Source of the DNA: Pseudoflavonifractor intestinihominis
GTDB taxonomy: Bacteria > Bacillota > Clostridia > Oscillospirales > Oscillospiraceae
Direction of reading: 5' to 3'
NCBI RefSeq assembly: GCF_040096055.1
Contig: NZ_JBBMFK010000027.1
Coordinates: forward strand, 1-55,194
DNA: 55,194 nt
This document shows positions 41,964 to 49,963 of this stretch, piece by piece. The translations under genes and the position numbers were made by a program. Positions within the stretch are counted from its first letter, which is position 1. Every line of letters starts with the position of its first letter. The notes beneath the pieces were generated by a model that was given only the letters and a program-made list of their open reading frames with translations, was not told the DNA's origin and did not search any database.

Positions 41964-42995
41964 GTGGAACAGCATGAGATCACAAGGCCCATCCCCCTGC
42001 TGGACGGCAGGGGCAACCTGACGGAGGCGGGATACGCCAAGCGGCTCCTGCCGGTGTACGACCGCAGCAAGGTCAGGGGCGGGATCACCCGGCTGAAGGA
42101 GTGGGACTACTACCTGGTGATGAACGACCATTTTGCCCTGGCCCTCACCATTGCGGACAACTCCTACATGGGCCTGGACTCCATCTCCCTCCTGGATTTT
42201 GACCAGGGCTGGCAGGTGACCAGGAGCCCCATGCGGCTCCTGCCCATGGGCAGCACCGGCCTGCCCGCCACCTCGGAGCGGGGGGACACGGCGGTGTCGG
42301 GGAAGGGGTACGGCCTCTTCTTCCGGGCCGGCGGGGAGAAGCGGCTGCTGGTGGCCCACATGGACAAGTTCCGGGACGGCCAGGCCCTGGACGCCCGGGT
42401 GGTGCTCACGGATGAGCCGGAGGAGTCCATGGTCATCTGCACCCCCTTCGGCAAGCCGGGGCACTTCTACTACAACCAGAAGATCAACTGCATGCGGGCC
42501 TCGGGCACGGTCACCCTGGGGGAGAAGACCTACACCTTCCACCCGGGGGATTCCTTCGGCACCCTGGACTGGGGCCGGGGGGTGTGGACCTACCACAACA
42601 CCTGGTACTGGGGCTCCGCCTCCGGTCTGGCGGACGGCGTGCCCTTCGGGTTCAACATCGGCTACGGCTTCGGCGACACCTCGGCGGCCACGGAGAACAT
42701 GCTCTTCTGCAACGGGAAGGCCCACAAGCTCTCCAAGGTGGCCTTCCATATCCCGAAAAAGGGCGGCCGGTACGACTACATGGCCAATTGGACCTTCACC
42801 AGCGACGACGGCCGCTTTGAGATGGACTTTCAGCCCGTCCTGGACCGGGCGGCCTGTGCCAGCGCGGGGGTCATCAAGTCCGACCAGCACCAGGTGTTCG
42901 GCCGCTTCACCGGCCGGGCGGTGCTGGATGACGGCAAGGCGGTGGAGCTGCGGAACTTTATGGGCTTTGCCGAGCGGGTGGAGAACAAGTGGTGA
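41964..42995 (+). CDS. DUF2804 family protein
   Basis: 343 aa from GTG at 41964 with AAAAGGAGGGAG upstream. Almost the whole length matches the DUF2804 pattern: RKEWDYYLV-like start, ADNSYMGLDSISLLDF, GHFYYNQKINCMRASG, SFGTLDWGRGVWTYHNTWYWGSASG, and NIGYGFGDTSAATENM. The fold is beta-rich and resembles a lipocalin/AttH-like domain. Function is unknown. It is convergent with the TetR gene, from which it is separated by a strong terminator, so it is not clearly under that regulator. Confidence 0.9.
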   Translation: MEQHEITRPIPLLDGRGNLTEAGYAKRLLPVYDRSKVRGGITRLKEWDYYLVMNDHFALALTIADNSYMGLDSISLLDFDQGWQVTRSPMRLLPMGSTGLPATSERGDTAVSGKGYGLFFRAGGEKRLLVAHMDKFRDGQALDARVVLTDEPEESMVICTPFGKPGHFYYNQKINCMRASGTVTLGEKTYTFHPGDSFGTLDWGRGVWTYHNTWYWGSASGLADGVPFGFNIGYGFGDTSAATENMLFCNGKAHKLSKVAFHIPKKGGRYDYMANWTFTSDDGRFEMDFQPVLDRAACASAGVIKSDQHQVFGRFTGRAVLDDGKAVELRNFMGFAERVENKW

Positions 42996-43022
42996 AGACA
43001 GCAGATGGTCAGACAAAGCGCA

Positions 43023-43052
43023 ACAGGGGCGCGCCGTAAGGCGCGCCCCTGT
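43023..43052. terminator. Bidirectional terminator
   Basis: 13-bp stem ACAGGGGCGCGCC / GGCGCGCCCCTGT, loop GTAA, between convergent genes. Confidence 0.85.
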
Positions 43053-43056
43053 CTCA

Positions 43057-43653
43057 TCAGGCTGTACGCTGGAAGATCTGGGCGAAGAACTGATAGTCCT
43101 GCTCCAGCTTGGGCAATAATGGGTAGGAGCCCTGGTGGAGGATCCAGTCGATGGCCACGCCCCGGAAGTGGCGGAACAGGAAGTCCGCCACCCACTCCGG
43201 CGACTTGCCCGGCATCAGCAGCCCCAGGTCCCGGGTCTGCCGCAGGCACTCCAGCATGGCCCGGTGGGTGAAGCGGGAGGGGTCCATGGACTCAAAGGAG
43301 GGGTTGGACAGGCGGTGGACATAGTACCGGGCCACCAGCTCGTGGCCCTCCTCCTCCATAAAACCGGCGTAGCTGGACAGCAGCAGCCACAGCCGTTCCA
43401 CTGGGTCGTCCTTCTCGTGGCCCATCAGGGCCCGCTCCATGTACACGTCCAGAGAGGCAAAGCCCCGTACCAGCATATCTTCCTTTGACTTGAAGTGGTG
43501 GTAAAACGCACCGGTTGTGATGCCGGCCCGGCGGCAGATGTCCCGGATGGAGATCCGGTCAAAGCTGTCCTCGTGGGACAGCTCCATGGCGGCCTGGAGG
43601 ATGGCCTGTTCCGTCTGCCTGGCCTGGGCCTTCCGCCGCTCGCGATAGTCCAT
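43057..43653 (-). CDS. TetR/AcrR family transcriptional regulator
   Basis: 198 aa from the ATG at 43653 with AAGGAGG 6 nt upstream. The N-terminal HTH is clear (ILQAAMELSHEDSFDRISIRDICRRAGITTGAFYHHFKSKEDML, ~20-62). The rest is the helical ligand-binding and dimerisation domain. It is divergent from the DegV gene, and a palindromic site lies just beyond that gene's -10 element, so it may repress degV and itself. The ligand is unknown; given the neighbour, a fatty acid signal is conceivable. Confidence 0.92.
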   Translation of the reverse strand: MDYRERRKAQARQTEQAILQAAMELSHEDSFDRISIRDICRRAGITTGAFYHHFKSKEDMLVRGFASLDVYMERALMGHEKDDPVERLWLLLSSYAGFMEEEGHELVARYYVHRLSNPSFESMDPSRFTHRAMLECLRQTRDLGLLMPGKSPEWVADFLFRHFRGVAIDWILHQGSYPLLPKLEQDYQFFAQIFQRTA

Positions 43654-43671
43654 AATGGGCCTCCTTCTCGC

Positions 43672-43720
43672 TTGACAGAGGTGGAAGAATTGGATATAAT
43701 AGTCACATAACATCGTTATG
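43672..43720 (+). promoter_or_regulatory. Consensus promoter of degV with a palindromic operator
   Basis: Perfect -35 TTGACA (43672-43677), 17-nt spacer, perfect -10 TATAAT (43695-43700). Immediately downstream, at the expected start point, is CATAAC-ATC-GTTATG (43706-43720), suited to TetR repression by steric block. Confidence 0.8.
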
Positions 43721-43746
43721 CTACATGCTAATTATAGAGTAGGGTG

Positions 43747-44622
43747 ATGAAATTGTCAAACCCCTATAAGATCGCCATTCTGACCGACTCCTGCTCCGAT
43801 CTGTCGCCGGAGCTGCGGGCGGGAAAGCCCATCTTCACCGTGCCCCTGAAGATCACCTGCCGGGATGGGGAGTACTCCGACGGCGTGGACATCTTCGCGC
43901 CCGACATCTACCGCCGCCTGGCGGCGGGGGAGCTGCCCAAGACCTCTCTGCCCGACTTCTTCACCGCCGACCGCATCCTCAGCCGCATCAAGGCGGAGGG
44001 CTACGAGCGGGTGCTGGCCATCCACCTGTCCTCCGGCCTGTCGGGCACCTACAACATGATCCGGCTGCTGGGGGAGAGCCGCCACGACCTGGATGTGGCG
44101 GTGTTCGACTCGGTCAGCGGCGCGCTGGGCATCGGCATCATCGTGCTCCAGGCCTGGGAGGACATTGAGAGCGGCATGACCTGGGAGAAGCTGGTGAAGG
44201 AGCGGGTGCCCAAGCTGATCGCCAACACCTTCCCCTTCTTCTCGGTGGACACCCTGGAGTACCTGGCCAAGGGCGGGCGCATCGGCAAGGTGACCGCCAT
44301 GGCGGGGACTGTGCTCAACATCAAGCCCCTCATTACCTTTGCCCCCGACGGACAGCTCCAGAGCGTGGCCAAGGTCCGGGGGCGCAAGGCCGTGCAGGAC
44401 AAGCTGCTGGAGCTGGTGCGCAAGGCGCTGGGGGACCACAAGCGGTACAATCTGGGCGTGGCCAACGGCGGCGCGCCGGAGGAGATGGCCCAGCTCCGCG
44501 CCAGGATGGAGCAGGAATTCCCCAACTACGAACATTTCTGGGAGGGCGCCATAGACGCCACCCTCAGTGTCTACATCGGCAGCGGCGTGCTGGGCGCCGG
44601 CGTGCAGGTGCTGGACGACTGA
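43747..44622 (+). CDS. degV: DegV family protein (fatty-acid-binding, FakB-like)
   Basis: About 291 aa. The start is uncertain: GTG 43744, ATG 43747 or TTG 43753; the only Shine-Dalgarno-like sequence (AGGGTGA) overlaps the first two and would favour TTG. The DegV signature is present: KIAILTDSCSDLSPEL at the N-terminus, TSLPDFF, LAIHLSSGLSGTYN and VFDSVSGALG, and the second domain (LEYLAKGGRIGKVTAMAGTVLNIKPLI). FakB proteins hold fatty acids for the kinase FakA; no fakA is in the window. The neighbouring TetR gene may control it. Confidence 0.92.
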   Translation: MKLSNPYKIAILTDSCSDLSPELRAGKPIFTVPLKITCRDGEYSDGVDIFAPDIYRRLAAGELPKTSLPDFFTADRILSRIKAEGYERVLAIHLSSGLSGTYNMIRLLGESRHDLDVAVFDSVSGALGIGIIVLQAWEDIESGMTWEKLVKERVPKLIANTFPFFSVDTLEYLAKGGRIGKVTAMAGTVLNIKPLITFAPDGQLQSVAKVRGRKAVQDKLLELVRKALGDHKRYNLGVANGGAPEEMAQLRARMEQEFPNYEHFWEGAIDATLSVYIGSGVLGAGVQVLDD

Positions 44623-44651
44623 GGAACCGGTACAGACCGATACAGAAAGCC

Positions 44652-44685
44652 AACGGCGGCGGGACAGCTCCCGCCGCCGTTTTTT
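44652..44685 (+). terminator. degV terminator
   Basis: 13-bp stem AACGGCGGCGGGA / TCCCGCCGCCGTT, loop CAGC, then a T-run. Confidence 0.9.
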
Positions 44686-44688
44686 GCC

Positions 44689-44901
44689 TCAGCCCCCGAT
44701 AAGGAAGTCCAGGATGTCCCAGCCGGTGTCGGTCTGGGCCTTGTAGAGCTCGGTGTAGCCGCACTGGGTGCAGGTGATGGTGTAGAACTTCTTGTTCTGA
44801 ATGTCGAACAGCTTGGCGAAGTTGCCGCCGGTAGCCTGGAACTGGTCGTGCTCATAGGTGCGGCAGCCGCACTTGGGGCAGATATACTGCAATTTTTCCA
44901 T
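44689..44901 (-). CDS. Zinc-ribbon nucleic-acid-binding protein (COG3478-like)
   Basis: 70 aa, ATG at 44901. Two CxxC pairs, CPKCG (~8) and CTQCG (~44), form one zinc ribbon. The middle part FQATGGNFAKLFDIQNKKFY and the ending TDTGWDILDFLIGG are typical of this short conserved family found in many Firmicutes (YpzJ-type). Exact role unknown. It faces the degV terminator and is a single-gene unit. Confidence 0.88.
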   Translation of the reverse strand: MEKLQYICPKCGCRTYEHDQFQATGGNFAKLFDIQNKKFYTITCTQCGYTELYKAQTDTGWDILDFLIGG

Positions 44902-44983
44902 GGAACGTCACTCCTCATTGCCCGGGAAAAGCGTGCGCAGGGGCGTGCCCCCGGGATTTTGCAGATATTGTACAAAAACCGGA

Positions 44984-45013
44984 TTGAAAATACAAGGTAA
45001 AAAGGATTAAAAT
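44984..45013 (+). promoter_or_regulatory. Probable promoter of the phosphopantetheinyl transferase gene
   Basis: -35 TTGAAA (44984-44989), 18-nt spacer, -10 TAAAAT (45008-45013). Confidence 0.45.
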
Positions 45014-45042
45014 AGACATAACACTTGAGACGGAAGGGGGAA

Positions 45043-45585
45043 ATGGCGATGCTGTTGATATTGGGGAGCAGAGACCAGGAGGGACGGGCTGCGTCCCGCC
45101 GGCTGCTGGCCCTGGGCCTGCGGGAGATCTGGGGTCTGGAGGAGATGCCGCCCGTGGTCCGCGGGCCCATGGGGAAGCCCTATTTCCCCGACCTGCCGGA
45201 CGTCCACTTCAACCTGAGCCACAGCGGCAATCTGGCCCTGTGCGCGTTTTCCGACCGGCCTGTGGGCGTGGATATCGAGCGGGTGCGGCCCCACCGGGAC
45301 GGCCTGCCCCGCCATTCGCTGGACATCCGGGAGTACCGGTGGTTCCTGGAGCAGGGCGGCGGCTGGGACAAGTTCTGCCAGCTGTGGACCCGGAAGGAGA
45401 GCTGGGTCAAGCGGGTGGGCGGCAGCATCGCCGGACCGGCCAGGATCTGCCCGCCCCTGCCCGGAGAGCGGGCGGAGGGACTGCTGCTGCAGGACTTTGC
45501 CGGCGAGGGCTGGCGGGCGGCTGTGTGCGCCGCCGGAGAAGGCGAGTATCAGATCCAGTGGAGGGACCTGGCGGGAGCTTCATAA
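45043..45585 (+). CDS. 4'-phosphopantetheinyl transferase (Sfp-type)
   Basis: 180 aa from the ATG at 45043 (GAAGGGGGAA upstream). Motifs: HFNLSHSGNLALCAF (~50-64), GVDIERV (~71-77, Mg2+ ligands) and WTRKESWVK (~118-126, catalytic Glu/Lys). It transfers phosphopantetheine from CoA to carrier proteins, either fatty-acid ACP or PKS/NRPS carriers. It is on the short side for Sfp (about 220 aa). No carrier-protein or synthase gene is in the window. Confidence 0.9.
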   Translation: MAMLLILGSRDQEGRAASRRLLALGLREIWGLEEMPPVVRGPMGKPYFPDLPDVHFNLSHSGNLALCAFSDRPVGVDIERVRPHRDGLPRHSLDIREYRWFLEQGGGWDKFCQLWTRKESWVKRVGGSIAGPARICPPLPGERAEGLLLQDFAGEGWRAAVCAAGEGEYQIQWRDLAGAS

Positions 45586-45601
45586 AATATCAGATTGGCA
45601 A

Positions 45602-45646
45602 AACAGCGCGGCTTTTTTCGCAAAATGTGAAAAAAGCCGCGCTGTT
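45602..45646. terminator. Bidirectional terminator
   Basis: 18-bp stem AACAGCGCGGCTTTTTTC and complement around a 9-nt loop. It marks the end of chromosomal genes before the prophage. Confidence 0.85.
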
Positions 45647-45817
45647 CTGTCTATAATGTGATAAAATCTGGAATTTCGAAATGAGAAATTCCCTTTTTCT
45701 TAATGATTCTATAACTTATCGAATTTAGAAAACCCTTGCGGCGCAATGGGTTGCGGGAATTTCTGTTATGAGCTTGTTATTAACCGGATTCTAACATCCT
45801 ATTTTTGTGTATTTTGC

Positions 45818-46870
45818 TTATGCCAATTTCCGCATAGCCCGTTGCAGAAGTTCAATCGTCGCATGGGTGTAGTGCTGGGTGATATTTGACTCCGTTGAGT
45901 GCCCTATGAGCCACTTTATGGTCAGTTCATCCACACCGGCGGCATGGAGCCGGGTGGCAAAGGTATGGCGACACCAGTGGGGTGTGGCCTCCGGTGTACC
46001 CAGCGCTTCCGCAATCGCCGGGAAGGCCACCGTGCGGTATTGCTGCGCGGTCATGGGCGCTCCGTCCACGGATATGATGGTGTCGCCTCCACGCTTAATC
46101 CAGGACAACAGGTAAGGCTTAATCTTGGGATGTACCGGGACAATCCTGTCTTTACCGGCCCTGGTCTTTTTCCCGCCCTGGAGATAGTCACCATCAGCAT
46201 GGTAGGAAAAGACCGTCAGCTCCAGAAACTCAGAGATCCGGAATCCTGTATAGCAGAGCATCAGAGCCGTATCCGCCCACGGAAAGCCGTCCTGGGCCAA
46301 CTGCTCCAGCTTGGCCATCTGCATGTCTGAAAATGCGCCTTTCGCTCTCTTGGCGTCAACAGACGGGATGTCGAGATACTTGGAGTAGTCCTTGGCTACG
46401 ATATCCCGCTCCATGCTGTACCGATAGAGAGCCTTGATGAGCATGGCGTCGTTATTGATGAGGGACTGGGAGAGGCCGTTCTCCTCATCCTCGTCCAGTA
46501 TAGACTGCCACTGATCCAGTGTCATGTCCCTCATTTTCTTGCCCGCAAACCGCGACACACGTTTATTCCACGCAGCTTTATGGCTGGTCACGGATGCAGG
46601 ATTGAGCCGCTTATACTCTCTGCCCGACCAGTACTCATAGACCTGCGATACAGTCATGGCGAGCTGTTCAGGCGCAGCTATCAGCCCTGCGGCGCGGCTC
46701 TGGTTGTAGGCGTCCAGGGCGGCCTGGGCCTCTGCGGCTTTGCTGTGGTAGCTGAGCGCCACCTGCTTGATTTTCCCGTATTTATCCCGGTAGGAGACGC
46801 GCACAGCATAGGGCCGCCGGCGCGGGCCGGACAGCTTGACAATACTGCCGCTTCCGTTGGCTCTTTTCAA
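45818..46870 (-). CDS. int: Tyrosine integrase
   Basis: 350 aa from TTG at 46870 (GAGGTGA just upstream). It has an N-terminal arm-binding domain with beta strands (SIVKLSGPRRRPYAVRVSYRD), a SAM-like core-binding domain (~65-170) and a catalytic domain with R (MLCYTGFRISEFLEL), K (GGKKTRAGKDRIVPVHP), H-x-x-R (HWCRHTFATRL), H (LIGHS) and nucleophile Tyr (ITQHYTHA, ~335). Adjacent to the prophage edge, as expected for site-specific integration. Confidence 0.95.
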   Translation of the reverse strand: MKRANGSGSIVKLSGPRRRPYAVRVSYRDKYGKIKQVALSYHSKAAEAQAALDAYNQSRAAGLIAAPEQLAMTVSQVYEYWSGREYKRLNPASVTSHKAAWNKRVSRFAGKKMRDMTLDQWQSILDEDEENGLSQSLINNDAMLIKALYRYSMERDIVAKDYSKYLDIPSVDAKRAKGAFSDMQMAKLEQLAQDGFPWADTALMLCYTGFRISEFLELTVFSYHADGDYLQGGKKTRAGKDRIVPVHPKIKPYLLSWIKRGGDTIISVDGAPMTAQQYRTVAFPAIAEALGTPEATPHWCRHTFATRLHAAGVDELTIKWLIGHSTESNITQHYTHATIELLQRAMRKLA

Positions 46871-47083
46871 GAAATCACCTCAATATTTTTTAATAATCCA
46901 AAGCCCAGAGAACGCAATAAGTAGAAATGATGGTATCAGGACCAAACTACACCAGTATTTTCTCTGATTGTGTACATGTCAACATTTCTCCTTTGTCACA
47001 TAGTATAAAAAGAACACAGATAATCTAAACAGTTTTACAGTTGACATTTTGTGAATTATGAGAATATTTTTTTTGTCCACTTC

Positions 47084-47092
47084 TGGTATAAT
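47084..47092 (+). promoter_or_regulatory. Extended -10 promoter of the small-protein/GNAT pair
   Basis: TG-G-TATAAT (47087-47092). A perfect TTGACA occurs at 47041-47046, but not at a suitable spacing for this -10. The stretch 46871-47166 is AT-rich and holds no gene I can support. Confidence 0.6.
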
Positions 47093-47166
47093 AAAACCGT
47101 AGGTTAAATGTATTGTTTTCTGAAACTTTATTGTGCAGAGAACCCAGTATAAAAGGAGATGATACT

Positions 47167-47304
47167 ATGTCGGCAGTAGCCAGAAATTACGGTTACCGAG
47201 TCATTATTGACAAGAATAAGAAGAAGCCGGAACCTACAATTAGCTTAGCACAGCTCAAGGTCAGATGTGAGGATGCCGCCAAGTATTTGCCCAAGAAGAA
47301 ATGA
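47167..47304 (+). CDS. Small basic protein preceding a GNAT gene; antitoxin candidate
   Basis: 45 aa from the ATG at 47167 (AAAAGGAG 8 nt upstream); a longer frame to 47113 lacks such a site. It begins MSAVARNYGYRVIID and is Lys-rich at its end. Its stop overlaps the GNAT start (ATGA at 47301). The tight order small protein then acetyltransferase resembles GNAT toxin-antitoxin pairs such as AtaR/AtaT, but the protein is shorter than their RHH antitoxins and lacks a visible RHH pattern. Confidence 0.65.
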   Translation: MSAVARNYGYRVIIDKNKKKPEPTISLAQLKVRCEDAAKYLPKKK

Positions 47305-47846
47305 TAGAAAACGGCGAGATCGTACTATATGATCTTGATATGGCGCGTAAAGGGTTGGCCTTCCAATTTGAGGTCAACCCTAATTCTTGTGGGAATCATG
47401 AGCACTACGAAGAATATATCAGATATAACGCAATCAGTGACAGAAACTGTGGACTCGGTGTTACATATGTATTTCTTCAAAGTACAGATGACAGTGAAAA
47501 GATTCTGGGATATATAACATTGCGCGCAGCATCGTACATCGTGGAGTCTGAAGGTGTTACATATGGGCACCCAGCTCTTGAGATATTTGAACTTGCAGTT
47601 GATAAGACAGCAGAGCGCCAGGGCATTGGTACAAATTTGGTCAACTTTGCGTTGAAGACTGCCAGCGACCTGAGAGAAACTTTTCTTGGAATTGAGTATA
47701 TAATTCTGTGTGCTGACAAACAGGCTGTCCCTTTTTACGAAAAAGCAGAATTTGGACGCATGGATGAGCAGGGCAAAATCCCCAGAGAACAATGGAATGT
47801 AAATTGTATTCCGATGCTGCTGAGACTTCCGGAAGATATGGATTGA
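47301..47846 (+). CDS. GNAT-family N-acetyltransferase; toxin candidate
   Basis: 181 aa; ATG at 47301, overlapping the previous stop. Acetyl-CoA-binding features are ILGYITLRAASYIV, LEIFELAVDKTAERQGIGTNLVNFAL (motif A, with the Q-x-x-G-x-G/A type loop RQGIGT) and YIILCADKQAVPFYEKAEFG (motif B). GNAT toxins acetylate the amino group on charged tRNAs; housekeeping members modify proteins or small molecules. Its AT-rich codon use, location just inside the prophage edge and coupling to a small protein support a cargo or toxin role; activity is unproven. Confidence 0.85.
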   Translation: MIENGEIVLYDLDMARKGLAFQFEVNPNSCGNHEHYEEYIRYNAISDRNCGLGVTYVFLQSTDDSEKILGYITLRAASYIVESEGVTYGHPALEIFELAVDKTAERQGIGTNLVNFALKTASDLRETFLGIEYIILCADKQAVPFYEKAEFGRMDEQGKIPREQWNVNCIPMLLRLPEDMD

Positions 47847-47847
47847 C

Positions 47848-47884
47848 AACCGCCCCCGGCCGGATGGCTGAGGGCGGTTTTTGT
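47848..47884 (+). terminator. Terminator of the GNAT operon
   Basis: 8-bp stem AACCGCCC / GGGCGGTT with a 16-nt loop, then TTTTTG. Confidence 0.75.
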
Positions 47885-47923
47885 ATTCGTATTGAAATCC
47901 GCCGACGTTGGCGGATTTGAAGC

Positions 47924-47940
47924 GTGTCCAAATCGGACAC
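47924..47940. repeat. 17-bp palindrome GTGTCC-N5-GGACAC, copy 1 of 3
   Basis: GTGTCC-AAATC-GGACAC, immediately after the stop codon of the leftward gene ending at 47942. Other copies are at 48401-48417 (GTGTCC-AGGTC-GGACAC, between two genes of the same operon) and 49918-49934 (GTGTCC-AAGTC-GGACAC, between the SOS promoter and the BRCT gene). Confidence 0.85.
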
Positions 47941-47941
47941 A

Positions 47942-48376
47942 TCAGTGGACACACTTGCTGCAAGGCTCCAGGCCCATGCCGGTGGCCGTCTCAAAGGGGA
48001 CGGCCCAGTAGGTGCCGCCGTTGCAATTGCTGTCATAGTGATATTTTTCCCCGGTGCGGGTGATGTACACAGACTTTTCAGCCTCGGGCGTGGTGAGGAC
48101 CACAGTGGAGGTGGCGCTGTCCCAGGTGACATCCAAGCCCAGAGCCTTGGCCACGGCCCGGACAGGCAGGTAGGTGGTGCCGCTGATGGCGAAGGGCTCT
48201 ACGGCGGCGCCGTTAGCGTCGGTGGGGGTCACAACCTGGCCATCCATCGTGATTTTGATGTCTGCATAGTCCAGTGTGGCGGTCTGCTGGGACGCGGCAG
48301 CGGCCGCGCCGATGACGCCCAGGACGGACAGGGTGACAAGGATTCCGGAGATAAAGCTGCGAGTGGTGTTTTTCAT
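47942..48376 (-). CDS. Secreted protein with copper-amine-oxidase-N-like domain and Cys-rich tail
   Basis: 144 aa from the ATG at 48376 (GGAGGG 7 nt upstream). Signal peptide (MKNTTRSFISGILVTLSVLG...). Residues ~35-105 match the stalk-like copper amine oxidase N-terminal domain (VTPTDANGAAVEPFAISGTT; YLPVRAVAKALGLDVTWD), common in cell-surface proteins of Clostridia. The tail YHYDSNCNGG...LEPCSKCVH resembles the Ada-like / YHxxxC metal-binding module. It is third in the leftward SOS-promoter operon. Confidence 0.8.
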   Translation of the reverse strand: MKNTTRSFISGILVTLSVLGVIGAAAAASQQTATLDYADIKITMDGQVVTPTDANGAAVEPFAISGTTYLPVRAVAKALGLDVTWDSATSTVVLTTPEAEKSVYITRTGEKYHYDSNCNGGTYWAVPFETATGMGLEPCSKCVH

Positions 48377-48400
48377 CGTTCTTCCCTCCAACAAATTGAT

Positions 48401-48417
48401 GTGTCCAGGTCGGACAC
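48401..48417. repeat. 17-bp palindrome GTGTCC-N5-GGACAC, copy 2 of 3
   Basis: Located between the stop of the upstream gene (48419) and the ribosome site of the next (start 48376). Confidence 0.85.
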
Positions 48418-48418
48418 G

Positions 48419-48976
48419 TCAGTCCACATTGCGGTTTGAGCCGTAGAAGATACGACCGGACTGGAGTACCTTACGGTAGCCACAGCCCAATGCAAAGGCC
48501 TTGTCCGGGTGGACGCACTTCTTTGCATCGCTGCACTCCATGTACCGGGAGCAGCAGTCCCACTCCTTAGGGTAGCGGGTAACACACTCACGGGCGATAT
48601 CAATCAGCAGGCTTTCGTCGCCTTCCAGCGGGTTCTTTTCATCCACCGGAATACGGACATACTTCAGCTCAGACTTGGCGGTCTTCTTCGGAAGGGACGA
48701 GGGAATCAGGTCAGAGAATACAATGGGAATGGATATGTAGTGCTGCTTTCCGCGGAAGTGGAGCCGGAAGAGCGTAAAGGACGAGAGGAAAACGGCGCTG
48801 TACCCCTGGGTGATATTTAGGCTCAAAAGATCGGCACTCTCGTCATGATCTTTGATTGCCTGTTTGAGCTGGGGGAAGATTCGATTGAGGAAAAGCAGCT
48901 CCTTTTCCGCTTTCTTTTCCTTCTCAGAACGGGTATCAAAGAATGAAATCTGTTCAGACACAGTATCAACTCCCAT
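48419..48976 (-). CDS. Prophage protein of unknown function
   Basis: 185 aa, ATG at 48976; ribosome site weak, 17 nt after the BRCT gene stop, so probably coupled in the same operon. Two regions contain cysteines: EWDCCSRYMECSDAKKCVH (~145-163) and ALGCGYRKV, which could bind metal or an Fe-S cluster. The start EQISFFDTRSEKEKKAEKEL is charged and helical. Its middle part (KQHYISIPIVFSDLI...LKYVRIP) is beta-rich. No family recognised. Confidence 0.7.
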   Translation of the reverse strand: MGVDTVSEQISFFDTRSEKEKKAEKELLFLNRIFPQLKQAIKDHDESADLLSLNITQGYSAVFLSSFTLFRLHFRGKQHYISIPIVFSDLIPSSLPKKTAKSELKYVRIPVDEKNPLEGDESLLIDIARECVTRYPKEWDCCSRYMECSDAKKCVHPDKAFALGCGYRKVLQSGRIFYGSNRNVD

Positions 48977-48993
48977 ATGTAGAGGCGGAGGCG

Positions 48994-49899
48994 TTATGAC
49001 AGCGCCGCCCAGAAATCATGCTCGTTTACGAGGACAATGGGGTGACCAGCCTTGCGCAGCTGGATGGCCTTTTCCACCTTCCGGCCGTAGCAGGAGAAGG
49101 CCCAGCAGGGATTCCCCTCTGCCCCGACAATGAGATAGTCAACGGCCTTGGTGATGGTATCCTGATAGATCCCTCCGGCCTCTTCAATGATTGCGGCGAT
49201 TTCCTTCCGTTTGGCTCTGGCAGAGGTACCGGTAAAGCAGAAGGTTTTCCCGGCAATCGTAACGGCGGGGGAGACCGCACAGATTCCGCCGATGGTATAC
49301 TGCTCTTGCAGAGCCTTTACGTCCGGCTCATTGACGTTGTAAGACTCCTTGGTGTCAATAAATGTATAGAAGAACGATTTGAGGGTGTTGCGTTCATCTT
49401 CTGTGACAACCTGGTCTGCAAGCACAGACGAGAGCAGGCTGTACACCTCATCAAAGGGATATGTCCCGGCCAGAAAGGTGTGTGCGTCCATCCAGTCCTG
49501 AAGCTGCTGGATCTCAAAGTCGGTTATGGCATTGTCGGCAACCAGGCCGTGGATGATGCCCTCCAGCTGTTGGATGGAGGAGGTGACAACGTCGTAATAG
49601 AAGGAGAACGAATCGTCCTCCAGCAAGTTACGGCACAGCCACAGAATGTCGTCAATTTCATCGCGGGACAGCACACCGTCGGATAGAGCCTGATCAATGA
49701 CCGGGATGATCTCACTGAACGGGTGGCGGTTCATAATGGGCCTGTAAAGATCCACCCAGTTCTGGACTTCCATAAACTCAGCTTCGTTGATGTTGCGGTC
49801 AATGGCTATCCCGTTCAGCAGGCCCACCAGGGTGTTGATTGCCTTGTGCAGCTCGGCCGGGCCTGTGAATCTCCGATAATCTTCGAGTTCCTTGATCAC
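48994..49899 (-). CDS. BRCT-domain protein, probably DNA-damage induced
   Basis: 301 aa from GTG at 49899 (GAGGTGA 7 nt upstream). Residues ~5-200 form two similar helical halves (HKAINTLVGLLNGIAIDRNI; IQQLEGIIHGLVADNAITD), like TerB/EF-hand-type repeats. The C-terminal ~85 residues are a BRCT domain (KTFCFTGTSARAKRKEIAAI, GGIYQDTITKAVDYLIVG), as in NAD-dependent DNA ligase and in phosphate-binding DNA-damage proteins. The gene lies directly behind a LexA-box promoter, so SOS control is likely. Confidence 0.85.
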   Translation of the reverse strand: MIKELEDYRRFTGPAELHKAINTLVGLLNGIAIDRNINEAEFMEVQNWVDLYRPIMNRHPFSEIIPVIDQALSDGVLSRDEIDDILWLCRNLLEDDSFSFYYDVVTSSIQQLEGIIHGLVADNAITDFEIQQLQDWMDAHTFLAGTYPFDEVYSLLSSVLADQVVTEDERNTLKSFFYTFIDTKESYNVNEPDVKALQEQYTIGGICAVSPAVTIAGKTFCFTGTSARAKRKEIAAIIEEAGGIYQDTITKAVDYLIVGAEGNPCWAFSCYGRKVEKAIQLRKAGHPIVLVNEHDFWAALS

Positions 49900-49917
49900 A
49901 GACAGCTCACCTCTTCG

Positions 49918-49934
49918 GTGTCCAAGTCGGACAC
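49918..49934. repeat. 17-bp palindrome GTGTCC-N5-GGACAC, copy 3 of 3
   Basis: Sits in the leader of the BRCT operon, about 35 nt downstream of its -10 element and just upstream of the ribosome site. Confidence 0.85.
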
Positions 49935-49963
49935 AAAATTTTTTCTCTTTTTTCTTAGTTGCA

